A DNA stretch of 64,000 bases from Pseudomonas atagonensis (GCF_011369485.1 NZ_VXCA01000009.1:228942-292941); one strand, 5' to 3'. Counted from the stretch's first letter, positions 20,367 through 29,987 are shown. The notes: generated from the letters alone by a model not told the origin. Made by a program: numbers and translations.

Positions 20367-20984
20367 ATGACTGATTTTGCCAACTCCACGCCGACCACCG
20401 TCGATGTCGTAAAGCGTGAGCGCTGCTACGAGGGCTTCTACAAGCTCGACCGTTTGCACCTGCGCCATGAGTTGTTTGCCGGCGGCATGAGTCGGGAGAT
20501 CAATCGCGAAGTGTTCGTGCGCCATGATGCGGTCTGCATGCTGCCCTACGATCCGCAGCGCGACGAAGTGGTGCTGATCGAGCAGTTTCGTGTGGGCGCC
20601 ATGGGCAAGACCGACAACCCGTGGCTGGTCGAACTGGTCGCCGGTCTGATCGACAAGGCAGAAGTGCCGGAAGAAGTTGCTCACCGCGAAGCGCAGGAGG
20701 AAGCTGGGCTGGACATCAAGGCTCTGTGGCCGATGACCAAATATTTCCCTTCGCCGGGCGGTAGCAACGAGTTCGTGCATTTGTATCTGGGGCGTTGCAG
20801 CACCGAAGGGGTTGGCGGCCTGCATGGCCTGGAAGAAGAGGCAGAAGATATCCGCGTCACGGTCTGGGCGTTCGAAGATGCCTTGCAGGCCGTGCGCGAT
20901 GGCCGCATTGCCAACGCGGCGAGCATCATCGCTTTGCAGTGGCTGGCGCTGAACCGCGCCGAAGTGAGGGGGTTATGGTCGTAA
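20367..20984 (+). CDS. nudF: ADP-ribose pyrophosphatase (Nudix hydrolase)
   Basis: Hydrolyses ADP-ribose to AMP and ribose-5-phosphate, removing a reactive sugar nucleotide. The 205-residue protein carries an intact Nudix box (GLIDKAEVPEEVAHREAQEE, followed by AGLDI) with the REAQEEAG metal-binding core. The start at 20367 is preferred to 20361 because GAGG (20357-20360) sits six bases before it but directly against the upstream ATG. It overlaps the next gene by 10 nt, and nudF, the DUF1249 gene and cpdA form the ordered group known near parE in gammaproteobacteria. Confidence 0.93.
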   Translation: MTDFANSTPTTVDVVKRERCYEGFYKLDRLHLRHELFAGGMSREINREVFVRHDAVCMLPYDPQRDEVVLIEQFRVGAMGKTDNPWLVELVAGLIDKAEVPEEVAHREAQEEAGLDIKALWPMTKYFPSPGGSNEFVHLYLGRCSTEGVGGLHGLEEEAEDIRVTVWAFEDALQAVRDGRIANAASIIALQWLALNRAEVRGLWS

Positions 20985-21427
20985 ACAAGCTGCGCGATCG
21001 TTATCGGGTTGACCTCGCAGGGCTGCAAGCCGCCTGCGAGGCCAACTACGCGCGCCTGATGCGACTGGTGCCGGACATGCGCAACGACCCCGAGGCGCGG
21101 CGCATTGCCGTGACCCAGGGCGAGCAAATGCTCGGCGTGCTGGCCCTTGAAGTGTTGCAAACCTGTCCGTACACCACGACCTTGCAAGTGCGCCAGGAGC
21201 ACAGCCTGCCGTGGCTGCCGGTGCCGCAGCTGGAAGTGCAGGTCTATCACGACGCGCGCATGGCCGAAGTGATCAGCGCCGAACATGCACGACGCTTTCG
21301 CGGCATCTATCCTTACCCGAACGCGGCGATGCATCAGCCCGATGAAAAAGCTCAGCTCAATCTGTTCCTGGGGGAATGGCTGAGTCATTGCCTGGCGTTG
21401 GGGCACGAGTACGAAGTCGTACGCTAG
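20975..21427 (+). CDS. DUF1249 family protein (YqiB-like)
   Basis: A 150-residue protein between nudF and cpdA, where E. coli has yqiB. Features: a hydrophilic start MVVNKLRDRYRVDL, LEVQVYHDARMAEV and the C-terminal YPYPNAAMHQPDEKAQLNLFL, all typical of DUF1249. No signal peptide or membrane helix. The start overlaps the nudF stop by 10 nt, implying coupled translation. Function unknown; conserved position suggests a link to nucleotide metabolism. Confidence 0.85.
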   Translation: MVVNKLRDRYRVDLAGLQAACEANYARLMRLVPDMRNDPEARRIAVTQGEQMLGVLALEVLQTCPYTTTLQVRQEHSLPWLPVPQLEVQVYHDARMAEVISAEHARRFRGIYPYPNAAMHQPDEKAQLNLFLGEWLSHCLALGHEYEVVR

Positions 21428-21526
21428 TTGTGAACTGCGTCCGGTTCGCCGGTTTCCCCTTTCACTCATCCCCCAGCATAATTGCGCCATTCAACCGAAT
21501 CCGTGCCTTTGCCCTGGGAGAACGCC

Positions 21527-22342
21527 TTGCCGAGCGTATCCACGTTGACCACCGCCGATCCGGCGTTGCTGGTGCAGTTGTCCGACAGCCATCTGTTCGC
21601 TGAAGCGGACGGCGCGCTGCTGGGCATGAACACCCGCGAGAGCCTGCAAAAGGTCATTGAACTGGTGCTGGGGCGGCAGCCGCAGATCGATCTGGTGCTG
21701 GCCACCGGCGACATTTCCCAGGACGGTACGCTGGAGTCATATCAACAGTTTCGTCAGATGAGTGCGCAGATCGAAGCGCCGGCGCGCTGGATTCCCGGCA
21801 ATCACGACGAACCGCAGATCATGGCGCAAGCGGCGGTGCAGAGCGCGTTGCTGGAGTCAGTGGTCGATATCGGTAACTGGCGCGTGACCCTGCTGGACTC
21901 GGCGGTGCCGGGCTCAGTGCCGGGTTATCTTCAGGACGATCAACTGCAGTTGCTCGCCCGCTCGTTGAGCGAAGCGCCGGAACGACATCATTTGGTGTGC
22001 TTCCACCACCATCCCGTGTCGATTGGTTGCGCGTGGATGGAGCCGATTGGCCTGCGCAACCCCGAAGCATTTTTCGAAGTGCTGGATCGTTTTCCGCAAG
22101 CCCGTGCGGTGCTGTGGGGGCACGTGCATCAAGAGATTGATCGCGAGCGCAATGGCGTGCGCCTGCTGGCCTCGCCTTCGACGTGCATTCAGTTCGAACC
22201 TGGCAGTGAAGACTTCAAGGTCGGCGAGCAGGCGCCGGGGTATCGCTGGCTCCGACTGTTGCCCGACGGTCGGCTCGAAACTGGCGTCGAGCGCGTTACC
22301 GATTTCCAATTTATCGTCGATTACGGTTCTGACGGTTACTGA
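21527..22342 (+). CDS. cpdA: 3',5'-cyclic-AMP phosphodiesterase CpdA
   Basis: Class III cyclic-nucleotide phosphodiesterase that degrades cAMP. The 271-residue metallophosphoesterase has the dinuclear site motifs in order: QLSDSHLF (DxH), ATGDISQDG (GDxSQ), PGNHDEP (GNHD), CFHHHPVSIG and LWGHVHQE. I assign TTG 21527, with GGGAG six bases before it (21516-21520); the frame continues upstream to 21482 without a ribosome site. In Pseudomonas CpdA lowers the cAMP available to Vfr/Crp. It follows nudF and the DUF1249 gene. Confidence 0.92.
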   Translation: MPSVSTLTTADPALLVQLSDSHLFAEADGALLGMNTRESLQKVIELVLGRQPQIDLVLATGDISQDGTLESYQQFRQMSAQIEAPARWIPGNHDEPQIMAQAAVQSALLESVVDIGNWRVTLLDSAVPGSVPGYLQDDQLQLLARSLSEAPERHHLVCFHHHPVSIGCAWMEPIGLRNPEAFFEVLDRFPQARAVLWGHVHQEIDRERNGVRLLASPSTCIQFEPGSEDFKVGEQAPGYRWLRLLPDGRLETGVERVTDFQFIVDYGSDGY

Positions 22343-22356
22343 GCTCCATCGGGTCT

Positions 22357-22425
22357 CTTCGCGAGCAAGCCCGCTCCCACAGGGCAACGCATTCCAAAGT
22401 GGGAGCGGGCTTGCTCGCGAAGGCG
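22357..22425. repeat. REP pair, class A
   Basis: Inverted copies of the GCGAGCAAGCCCGCTCCCAC unit at 22361-22380 and its complement at 22399-22424, separated by 18 nt, between cpdA and yqiA. Same unit as at 11248, 43087 and 61232. Confidence 0.9.
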
Positions 22426-22499
22426 TCCTTACAAACGCCCACGAATTACCTGACTCCCTGTAAACTCCGCTATCTTTCGCCGACACCCAGGGAGCTCAA

Positions 22500-23108
22500 A
22501 TGTCCGGTTCGATCCTCTATATCCACGGTTTCAACAGCGCGCCGTCCTCGAAAAAGGCCTGTCAGCTGGTCGAGGTGATGGAGCGGCTGGGTTTGAGCGA
22601 TCAACTGCGTGTTCCCGCGCTGCACCACCACCCGCGCGAAGCCATCGGTCAGCTGGAGCAGGCAATTGCCGAGCTGGGCCGGCCGTTGCTGGTGGGAAGC
22701 TCGCTCGGCGGCTACTATGCGACTCACCTGGCCGAGCGCCATGGCCTGAAAGCACTGCTGGTGAATCCGGCCGTCAGTCCGCACCGGATGTTCGACGGTT
22801 ATCTGGGCACGCAGAAAAACCTGTATACCGATGAGACTTGGGAATTGACCCACGACCACGTGACGGCTCTGGCCGAACTGGAAGTGCCGGCGCCCCGGGA
22901 TGCGCAGCGTTATCAGGTCTGGTTGCAGACGGGTGATGAAACTCTGGACTATCGCCTCGCCCAGCAGTATTACCGGGCCTGTGCCTTGCGTATTCAGGCC
23001 GGCGGCGACCACAGTTTCCAGGGTTTTGCCGGGCAATTGCCGGCGTTGCTGAGTTTTGCCGGCATTGGCGCCGATTTGTACCAGGCAATCGATTTCACCG
23101 CATTGTGA
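22500..23108 (+). CDS. YqiA-type alpha/beta-hydrolase esterase
   Basis: A 202-residue serine hydrolase of the YqiA family, encoded between cpdA and parE as in E. coli. The nucleophile elbow is VGSSLGGYYA (G-x-S-x-G), and the catalytic His is probably in GGDHSF near the C-terminus; an Asp in QTGDETLDY completes the triad. No signal peptide, so cytoplasmic. E. coli YqiA hydrolyses short acyl esters and palmitoyl-CoA (family knowledge); the natural substrate is unclear. Confidence 0.88.
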   Translation: MSGSILYIHGFNSAPSSKKACQLVEVMERLGLSDQLRVPALHHHPREAIGQLEQAIAELGRPLLVGSSLGGYYATHLAERHGLKALLVNPAVSPHRMFDGYLGTQKNLYTDETWELTHDHVTALAELEVPAPRDAQRYQVWLQTGDETLDYRLAQQYYRACALRIQAGGDHSFQGFAGQLPALLSFAGIGADLYQAIDFTAL

Positions 23109-23149
23109 TGTCTTGCCCCTATTTCATGAATGACTGACGACGAGACCCT

Positions 23150-25057
23150 ATGGCCACTCCCAGCGCTAGCTCTTATAACGCCGACGCCATCGAAGTCCTC
23201 TCGGGCCTCGACCCGGTGCGCAAACGCCCCGGCATGTACACCGACACCAGTCGGCCGAACCACCTCGCCCAGGAAGTCATCGACAACAGCGTCGACGAAG
23301 CCCTGGCCGGCCACGCCAAATCGGTTCAGGTCATCCTGCACGCCGACCACTCGCTGGAAGTCAGCGACGACGGCCGAGGCATGCCGGTCGACATCCACCC
23401 GGAAGAGGGGGTGTCAGGCGTCGAACTGATCCTCACCAAGCTCCACGCGGGCGGTAAGTTTTCCAACAAGAACTACCAGTTCTCCGGCGGTCTGCACGGC
23501 GTGGGTATTTCTGTGGTCAACGCCTTGTCGACCGAAGTCCGGGTGCGCGTCAAGCGTGACGGCAACGAGTACCAGATGACCTTCAACGACGGCTTCAAGG
23601 CCTCGGAGCTGGAAATCGTCGGCACTGTCGGCAAGCGCAACACCGGCACCAGCGTGTACTTCGCGCCGGATCCGAAATACTTCGACTCCCCTAAATTCTC
23701 CATCAGCCGCCTCAAGCACGTACTCAAGGCCAAGGCCGTTCTGTGCCCGGGCCTGTTGGTCAGCTTCGAAGACAAAGGCACCGGCGAGAAAGTCGAGTGG
23801 CATTACGAAGACGGCCTGCGTTCGTATCTGGTCGACGCGGTCAGCGAATTTGAACGCCTGCCCGACGAGCCCTTCTGCGGCGCATTCGCCGGTAACAAGG
23901 AAGCGGTCGACTGGGCGCTGCTGTGGCTGCCGGAAGGTGGCGACGCGGTGCAGGAAAGTTACGTCAACCTGATCCCGACGGCGCAGGGCGGTACCCACGT
24001 CAACGGTTTGCGTCAGGGGCTTCTCGACGCGATGCGCGAATTCTGTGAATTCCGCAGCCTGCTGCCACGCGGTGTGAAGCTGGCGCCGGAAGACGTCTGG
24101 GAGCGCATTGCTTTCGTGCTGTCGATGAAGATGCAGGAGCCGCAATTCTCCGGCCAGACCAAAGAGCGACTGTCGTCCCGTGAAGCGGCGGCATTCGTTT
24201 CCGGCGTGGTCAAGGACGCCTTCAGCCTGTGGCTCAACGCCAACCCGGAAACCGGTCTGGCGCTGGCTGAACTGGCGATCAACAACGCCGGCCGCCGCCT
24301 CAAGGCGAGCAAGAAAGTCGAGCGTAAACGCGTCACTCAGGGGCCGGCGCTGCCGGGCAAACTGGCCGATTGCGCCGGGCAGGATCCGATGCGTTCCGAA
24401 CTGTTCCTGGTCGAAGGTGATTCCGCCGGTGGTTCCGCCAAGCAAGCGCGGGACAAGGAATTCCAGGCGATCCTGCCGTTGCGCGGCAAGATCCTCAACA
24501 CCTGGGAAGTCGACGGCAGCGAAGTGCTCGCAAGTCAGGAAGTGCACAACATTGCCGTGGCCATCGGCGTCGATCCGGGCGCTGCAGACATGAGCCAGTT
24601 GCGTTACGGCAAGATCTGCATCCTCGCCGACGCCGACTCCGACGGTCTGCACATCGCCACCCTGCTCTGTGCGTTGTTCGTCCAGCATTTCCGCCCGTTG
24701 GTGGATGCCGGTCACGTCTACGTGGCGATGCCGCCGCTGTACCGCATCGACCTCGGCAAAGAGATTTACTACGCCCTCGATGAAGCCGAGCGTGACGGGA
24801 TTCTCGATCGTCTGGTGGCCGAGAAGAAACGCGGCAAGCCGCAGGTCACCCGATTCAAGGGGCTGGGTGAAATGAACCCGCCACAGTTGCGTGAAACCAC
24901 CATGGATCCGAACACTCGGCGCCTGGTGCAACTGACGCTGGGTGAAGACTTCGCCGAAACCTCGGAAATGATGGACATGCTGCTGGCGAAGAAACGCGCC
25001 GGTGACCGCAAGACCTGGCTCGAATCCAAAGGAAACCTCGCCGAGGTGCTGGCCTGA
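23150..25057 (+). CDS. parE: DNA topoisomerase IV subunit B
   Basis: ATPase subunit of topoisomerase IV, which unlinks daughter chromosomes. The 635-residue protein has the GHKL ATP site (EVIDNSVDEALAGH, DDGRGMPVD, GGLHGVGISVVNALS), a transducer domain, and a TOPRIM domain with EGDSAGGSA and DADSDGLH, the metal-binding acidic residues. The quinolone-relevant EGDSAGGSAKQ segment looks wild-type. Its stop overlaps the next start by one nucleotide (TGATG), so downstream genes are probably in the same transcript; parC lies two genes further on. Confidence 0.97.
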   Translation: MATPSASSYNADAIEVLSGLDPVRKRPGMYTDTSRPNHLAQEVIDNSVDEALAGHAKSVQVILHADHSLEVSDDGRGMPVDIHPEEGVSGVELILTKLHAGGKFSNKNYQFSGGLHGVGISVVNALSTEVRVRVKRDGNEYQMTFNDGFKASELEIVGTVGKRNTGTSVYFAPDPKYFDSPKFSISRLKHVLKAKAVLCPGLLVSFEDKGTGEKVEWHYEDGLRSYLVDAVSEFERLPDEPFCGAFAGNKEAVDWALLWLPEGGDAVQESYVNLIPTAQGGTHVNGLRQGLLDAMREFCEFRSLLPRGVKLAPEDVWERIAFVLSMKMQEPQFSGQTKERLSSREAAAFVSGVVKDAFSLWLNANPETGLALAELAINNAGRRLKASKKVERKRVTQGPALPGKLADCAGQDPMRSELFLVEGDSAGGSAKQARDKEFQAILPLRGKILNTWEVDGSEVLASQEVHNIAVAIGVDPGAADMSQLRYGKICILADADSDGLHIATLLCALFVQHFRPLVDAGHVYVAMPPLYRIDLGKEIYYALDEAERDGILDRLVAEKKRGKPQVTRFKGLGEMNPPQLRETTMDPNTRRLVQLTLGEDFAETSEMMDMLLAKKRAGDRKTWLESKGNLAEVLA

Positions 25058-26046
25058 TGCGGTTTGGCTGGGCCTTGGCGGGTGCGTTGCTGCTGAGTGC
25101 GATGACGGTGTCGGCCGAGCCTGCGCAAGAGCTGCGCCTGCTCGCCGAGCACCCGGTCGAAGGCATGCGCGGTGGCAACCTGTCCGGGCTGGCCTTGTGC
25201 GGCAACGAACTGTGGACGGTATCCGACCGCGACGATGACCAGATCTATCGGCTTAAAACCTCGGATCCGGTGTGGCAGGCGGAAACCGTGCACATCGACG
25301 TGCCACCGGTACCGGACAGCGGTTTGCCGTGGGGGCTGAGTTCGCGCACCTGGGCGGCATCGTTTATCCGTGGCGGCGATCTGGATTTCGAAGGCATCAC
25401 CTGCGACAACGCCGGTAATCGTTACATCGTCAGTGAGGCTCACGCGGCGGTGCTGCAAGTGCCGCCACATGGCCCGGCGGCGTGGCTGAAAATTTCGCCG
25501 ATGCTGGTGAAAGAAGCCCGAGCCAGTGGCATGTTGCTGCACTTCAACGCCTTGTTCGAAGGGCTGGCGATCAACCCGGCGGGCGACCAGTTGTGGCTCG
25601 CCGCCGAGCGTGAACGCCGTGGCCTGCTGAAGATCAAGCGTCAGCAAACGGTCTGGGATTGTGACGGTGCCTGTGTACTGCTCAGCGAAGCCGGGGTCGA
25701 AATGCAGCCGCCGCAGTTTCCCAAGGCCCGTGCCGTCACCCGCGACTTTGCCGATATTTCGCTGTTCAACGGCAAGCTGTTTACCCTGGAGCGCAATGCG
25801 TTCCAGATCTGTCGTCGCGATGCGGTCACGGCCAGGGTCGAGTTGTGCTGGTCGTATGCCGAGGATGCCTTGCAGCCACAGCGCCAGTATTCGCAGGCCT
25901 ATGGCTTGGCGGAAGCGCTGGTGGTGGATGCACAGGGCGCGTGGATCGGCCTCGACAACAACGACGGCGTTCGCGCCGACGGCGAAAAACGCCCGATCGT
26001 CTGGCGCTTCGCCGCGCCGGACGGTGGCTGGAGTGCCAAACAGTGA
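25057..26046 (+). CDS. Exported esterase-like (phytase-like) protein
   Basis: A 329-residue secreted or periplasmic protein. FGWALAGALLLSAMTVSAEP is a Sec signal peptide with an Ala-x-Ala-type end. The mature part resembles the 'esterase-like activity of phytase' family, a beta-propeller-type domain: GNLSGLALCGNELWTVSDRDDDQIY near the start and FEGLAINPAGDQLWLAAERERRG in the middle, both Asp-rich strand-turn repeats. The TGATG junction with parE suggests coupling. Four cysteines (one in CDGDGACVLL-type context) could form disulphides. Substrate unknown. Confidence 0.75.
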   Translation: MRFGWALAGALLLSAMTVSAEPAQELRLLAEHPVEGMRGGNLSGLALCGNELWTVSDRDDDQIYRLKTSDPVWQAETVHIDVPPVPDSGLPWGLSSRTWAASFIRGGDLDFEGITCDNAGNRYIVSEAHAAVLQVPPHGPAAWLKISPMLVKEARASGMLLHFNALFEGLAINPAGDQLWLAAERERRGLLKIKRQQTVWDCDGACVLLSEAGVEMQPPQFPKARAVTRDFADISLFNGKLFTLERNAFQICRRDAVTARVELCWSYAEDALQPQRQYSQAYGLAEALVVDAQGAWIGLDNNDGVRADGEKRPIVWRFAAPDGGWSAKQ

Positions 26047-26567
26047 GCCAGCAGCCACCGGGCAAGCGCGCCGGGCGGGTGCTGATGATTCTGGCGTGGT
26101 GCGCGGCACTGTTTCTGGCCACGCGGTTTTTTGGCCAGTGGGAACAGCGTCAGCAGAATCCGAACGTGGTGGTCAGTTCGGAGCAGGGTGAAGGTTTTAT
26201 TGAAGTGAAGCTGGCCGGCAATGCCCAGGGGCATTTTGTCGCCAGCGGCCAGATCAACGGCGAGCCGGTCGAGTTCATGCTCGACACCGGCGCCACCGAT
26301 GTGTCGATCCCGGCGGATCTGGCCAGGCGTTTGAAGCTGGAAGAAGGTTTCGGCGTAACCCTGAGCACGGCCAACGGCCTGAGCCAGGGTTATCGAACCA
26401 AAATTGACCGCCTGCAACTGGGCGACATCGTGCTGCGGGACGTCCGCGCACTGGTGGCGCCGGGGCTGCATGGCGATCAGGTGCTGCTCGGCATGAGTGC
26501 CCTGAACAAACTTGAATTTACTCAGCGCGGTGGCACCATGCTGCTGCGCCAGACAACGAACCGATGA
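26043..26567 (+). CDS. Retropepsin-like aspartic protease, membrane-anchored
   Basis: A 174-residue protein of the TIGR02281/retropepsin-like group. After a short basic tail it has one membrane segment ([19 protein letters not shown]), then a single aspartic-protease half-domain with the active-site triplet in [14 protein letters not shown]. One such domain needs a homodimer to form the site, as in retroviral proteases. The GTG start at 26043 overlaps the preceding stop by 4 nt. Expected location is inner membrane with the catalytic part in the periplasm. The partner or substrate is unknown; sitting between parE and parC is a conserved but unexplained placement. Confidence 0.8.
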   Translation: MSQQPPGKRAGRVLMILAWCAALFLATRFFGQWEQRQQNPNVVVSSEQGEGFIEVKLAGNAQGHFVASGQINGEPVEFMLDTGATDVSIPADLARRLKLEEGFGVTLSTANGLSQGYRTKIDRLQLGDIVLRDVRALVAPGLHGDQVLLGMSALNKLEFTQRGGTMLLRQTTNR

Positions 26568-26574
26568 GGCCCGC

Positions 26575-28839
26575 ATGAGCGACTCCCTTGATCTCAGCCT
26601 GGACGGTGTAGAACGCCGCTCGCTGGCTGACTTCACCGAAAATGCCTACCTCAACTACTCCATGTACGTGATCATGGACCGTGCTCTGCCGCATATCGGC
26701 GACGGCCTGAAACCGGTACAGCGGCGTATCGTCTACGCCATGAGCGAGCTGGGGCTGGACGCCGATTCCAAGCACAAGAAATCGGCGCGTACCGTCGGTG
26801 ACGTGCTCGGCAAGTTCCACCCGCACGGCGACTCGGCGTGCTACGAAGCGATGGTGCTGATGGCTCAGCCGTTCAGCTATCGCTATACGCTGGTCGACGG
26901 CCAGGGCAACTGGGGTGCGCCGGACGATCCGAAGTCCTTCGCGGCAATGCGTTACACCGAAGCGCGGCTGTCGCGATATTCCGAAGTGCTGCTCAGCGAA
27001 CTGGGTCAGGGCACTGCCGACTGGGGGCCGAACTTCGACGGCACTCTTCAAGAGCCACTGGTTCTGCCGGCGCGCCTGCCGAACATCCTGCTCAACGGCA
27101 CCACCGGTATTGCCGTGGGCATGGCCACCGACGTGCCGCCGCACAACCTGCGTGAAGTCGCCACCGCTTGCGTACGCTTGCTCGATGAGCCGAAAGCCAC
27201 GGTCGAACAGCTCTGCGAACACATTCAGGGCCCGGATTATCCGACCGAAGCGGAAATCATCACGCCGCGCGCCGACCTGCTGAAAATGTACGAAACCGGC
27301 AAGGGCTCGGTGCGCATGCGCGCCGTGTACCACGTCGAGGACGGCGACATCATCGTCACCGCGCTGCCGCACCAGGTGTCCGGTGCGAAAGTGCTGGAGC
27401 AGATCGCCGCGCTGATGCAGGCGAAACCGTCGAAAGCCCCGCAGATCGCCGACCTGCGCGACGAATCCGACCACGAAAACCCGTGCCGCATCGTGATCAT
27501 TCCGGTCAACAGCCGTGTCGATCACGAAGCGCTGATGCAGCACCTGTTCGCCAGCACCGAGCTGGAGTCGACCTATCGGGTCAATGTCAACATCATCGGT
27601 CTGGACGGCAAGCCGCAGCTGAAAAACCTGCGCGCGTTGCTGGTCGAATGGCTGGAATTCCGCGTGCTGACCGTCCGTCGTCGCCTGCAATTTCGCCTCG
27701 ACAAGGTCGAGCGTCGCCTGCACCTGTTGGACGGCTTGTTGATTGCTTACCTCAACCTGGATGAAGTGATTCACATCATCCGCACCGAGGAACACCCGAA
27801 AGCCAAGCTGATCGAGCGTTTCGCCCTCAGCGAAATCCAGGCCGACTACATCCTCGACACCCGTCTGCGTCAGTTGGCGCGACTGGAAGAGATGAAGCTG
27901 CGCGACGAGCAGGACGAACTGCTCAAGGAACAAGCCAAGCTACAAGCCCTGTTGGGCAGCGAAGCCAAGCTGAAGAAGCTGGTGCGCACCGAACTGCTGA
28001 AAGATGCCGAAACCTATGGCGACGACCGTCGTTCGCCAATCGTCGAGCGTGCCGAAGCCAAGGCACTGACCGAACACGATCTGCTGCCGAACGAGAAAGT
28101 CACCGTCGTGCTCTCGGAAAAAGGCTGGATCCGTTCGGCCAAGGGCCACGACATTGATGCCACCGGACTGTCGTACAAGGCTGGCGATGGCTTCAAGACC
28201 TCGGCGGCGGGGCGTTCCAACCAGTCTGCCGTGGTTATTGACTCCACTGGCCGAAGTTATTCGGTCGCCGCGCATACGCTGCCGTCGGCGCGTGGTCAGG
28301 GCGAACCGTTGACTGGTCGTCTGACACCGCCACCTGGCGCGACCTTTGAATGCGTGCTGATGCCGGAAGACGACGCGCTGTACGTGATCGCGTCCGACGC
28401 CGGTTACGGTTTCGTGGTGAAAGGTGAAGACCTGCAAGCCAAGAACAAGGCCGGTAAAGCTCTGTTGAGCCTGCCGAACAACGCAAAGGTTATCGCACCT
28501 CGCCCGGTAACTGACCGAGAGAATGATTTGCTCGCTGCAGTGACAAGCGAGGGGCGCATGCTGGTCTTCAATATCAGCGATTTGCCTCAGTTGGCGAAGG
28601 GCAAGGGCAACAAGATCATCGGTGTTCCGGGTGACCGTGTCGCGAGCCGTGAAGAGTTTGTCACGGACATTGCTGTCATCCCCGCAGGCGCTACGTTGAT
28701 CCTGCAAGCGGGTAAACGCCCTTACAAACTGAAAGCCGAGGACCTCGAACACTACAAAGGTGAGCGTGGACGTCGCGGGAATAAACTCCCGAGGGGCTTC
28801 CAGCGTGTCGATGCGCTGCTCGTCGAAAACCTCAATTAG
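26575..28839 (+). CDS. parC: DNA topoisomerase IV subunit A
   Basis: DNA-cleaving subunit of topoisomerase IV, partner of ParE. The 754-residue protein has a winged-helix core with catalytic Tyr127 in [11 protein letters not shown], the resistance-determining [11 protein letters not shown] segment with wild-type Ser87 and Glu91 (Ser87 is the residue altered in quinolone-resistant P. aeruginosa), and a C-terminal beta-pinwheel with DNA-wrapping repeats. I chose ATG 26575 (MSDSLDLSL), 7 nt after the previous stop; the longer frame to 26512 lies within the upstream gene. A strong hairpin follows at 28849. Confidence 0.97.
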   Translation: MSDSLDLSLDGVERRSLADFTENAYLNYSMYVIMDRALPHIGDGLKPVQRRIVYAMSELGLDADSKHKKSARTVGDVLGKFHPHGDSACYEAMVLMAQPFSYRYTLVDGQGNWGAPDDPKSFAAMRYTEARLSRYSEVLLSELGQGTADWGPNFDGTLQEPLVLPARLPNILLNGTTGIAVGMATDVPPHNLREVATACVRLLDEPKATVEQLCEHIQGPDYPTEAEIITPRADLLKMYETGKGSVRMRAVYHVEDGDIIVTALPHQVSGAKVLEQIAALMQAKPSKAPQIADLRDESDHENPCRIVIIPVNSRVDHEALMQHLFASTELESTYRVNVNIIGLDGKPQLKNLRALLVEWLEFRVLTVRRRLQFRLDKVERRLHLLDGLLIAYLNLDEVIHIIRTEEHPKAKLIERFALSEIQADYILDTRLRQLARLEEMKLRDEQDELLKEQAKLQALLGSEAKLKKLVRTELLKDAETYGDDRRSPIVERAEAKALTEHDLLPNEKVTVVLSEKGWIRSAKGHDIDATGLSYKAGDGFKTSAAGRSNQSAVVIDSTGRSYSVAAHTLPSARGQGEPLTGRLTPPPGATFECVLMPEDDALYVIASDAGYGFVVKGEDLQAKNKAGKALLSLPNNAKVIAPRPVTDRENDLLAAVTSEGRMLVFNISDLPQLAKGKGNKIIGVPGDRVASREEFVTDIAVIPAGATLILQAGKRPYKLKAEDLEHYKGERGRRGNKLPRGFQRVDALLVENLN

Positions 28840-28848
28840 GCGTCCTAG

Positions 28849-28885
28849 AGCGCCGTATCTACGATTTAACGCGTAGATCGGCGCT
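28849..28885 (+). terminator. Strong hairpin after parC
   Basis: AGCGCCGTATCTACG pairs with CGTAGATCGGCGCT around an 8-nt loop, with one bulged T: about 14 base pairs. No T-tract follows directly, so it could be a terminator working with Rho, or an mRNA-stabilising 3' structure. From there to the next gene (28886-29013) I see no further signal. Confidence 0.6.
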
Positions 28886-29013
28886 TTGGCGCTGGAGTCG
28901 GAACGCATATTCACGGATGATATGGCCTTTCCAAGCGCCGGCGTGGCCGAGCGTTCTTCATATTTATTGAGTATTTTCACTGTGGTCAGCCTTGTGGCGG
29001 CCACCTGGACGGG

Positions 29014-29727
29014 ATGATGACTGCTCTGCGCCCCCTTATTTTCCTGCTCGCCGGCGTATTGGGCCTGGCGGGTTGCAGCGTTCACCAGCCGGTGTCGCTG
29101 TATCAACTGGACAGCGGAAGTCCGGTTCAGCCTGCGCAAAGCGCAGGCATGGCAGTTTTGTTGGGCCCGGTAGTCGTAGCCGATTACCTGCAACGTGAGA
29201 CTTTGCTGCAGCGTCAGCCGGATGGCAGTTTGCAGGCGGCGACCGATGGTCGTTGGGCGGGTAGCCTTTCGTCGGATATCGATCAGTTGTTGATGCGTCA
29301 GGTTGCTGGTCACCTAGACAGCCAGCGTGTGGTGCTGGCCCCGGCAACCACCGGGTTTACCCCGGATGTGCAGGTCTTGCTGACCATCACGCGTCTGGAC
29401 TCCGGCGTGAAGCAACCTGCGATTCTCGATGCGCAGTGGCGTTTGATCGACCGTCGTGGCCAGGTTCGCGACAACCGCATCATTCACCTGCAGGAACTGC
29501 ACGCCGGCAGCACGGCTTCGCAGGTTCAGGCGCAGGGGATTCTGCTGCAACGTCTGGCCGAGCAACTGTCGGTGGCGCTCAAGCCCCTGGCCAATCAGCC
29601 ACCGGTGGCCGAGGCACCGCGTAAAGCGGCTCCGAAGCCGGCAGCACCAGCGGCGGAAGCCGAGAAGCAGCCGAAGATTCCGATGGCTTCACCGATTCGA
29701 ACGGATATGGAAGTGTTCCGCTTCTAA
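29014..29727 (+). CDS. PqiC/DUF330-type ABC transport auxiliary lipoprotein
   Basis: A 237-residue outer-membrane lipoprotein candidate: signal peptide FLLAGVLGLAGC with the LAGC lipobox, then the PqiC/DUF330 pattern SLYQLDSG, VLLGPVVVADYLQRETLL, RWAGSLSSDIDQLL and ITRLDSG. The C-terminal 45 residues are rich in Pro, Ala and Lys, a flexible tail. PqiC anchors lipid-transport MCE proteins to the outer membrane in E. coli. No pqiA or pqiB is adjacent here; the gene follows parC. ATG at 29014 or 29017 is possible; GGACGG lies upstream. A terminator follows at 29749. Confidence 0.8.
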   Translation: MMTALRPLIFLLAGVLGLAGCSVHQPVSLYQLDSGSPVQPAQSAGMAVLLGPVVVADYLQRETLLQRQPDGSLQAATDGRWAGSLSSDIDQLLMRQVAGHLDSQRVVLAPATTGFTPDVQVLLTITRLDSGVKQPAILDAQWRLIDRRGQVRDNRIIHLQELHAGSTASQVQAQGILLQRLAEQLSVALKPLANQPPVAEAPRKAAPKPAAPAAEAEKQPKIPMASPIRTDMEVFRF

Positions 29728-29748
29728 GTCTGGATCGATTCAGAACAG

Positions 29749-29775
29749 AGCCCGCCTTGTGCGGGCTTTGTTGTG
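29749..29775 (+). terminator. Intrinsic terminator of the PqiC-type gene
   Basis: AGCCCGC-cttgt-GCGGGCT followed by TTGTTGTG: a 7-bp GC stem with a short T-rich tail, 22 nt after the stop. Confidence 0.8.
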
Positions 29776-29821
29776 TCTGGGTTTAGATCAAAAGCCCCTC
29801 ATCGGAACGCCGCCCGCCTAG

Positions 29822-29987
29822 CCCTCTCCCGGAGGGAGAGGGGACTGACCGATGTGTCTGGTGCTCTACATTGACCTGAACGATCTTGGCGATTATGGAT
29901 TCACAGCGGGGCGTTCAAGTCGCTGCAGGTCTTCAATATTCCCGGATCGGTTCCTTCTCCCTTTGGGAGAGGGCTAGGGTAAGGGGG
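29822..29987. repeat. Short inverted repeats of the CCCTCTCCC/GGGAGAGGG type
   Basis: CCCTCTCCC-gga-GGGAGAGGG at 29822-29842 and TTCTCCCTTTGGGAGAGGGC then TAGGGTAAGGGG at 29955-29987 resemble a Pseudomonas intergenic repeat family. They sit in the 330-nt gap 29728-30057, which otherwise holds two terminators and no gene that I can support. Confidence 0.65.

Noticed and set aside
26575..28839. Quinolone-resistance changes in parC or parE.
   Set aside because: Ser87 and Glu91 of ParC are wild-type and the EGDSAGGSA stretch of ParE looks normal.
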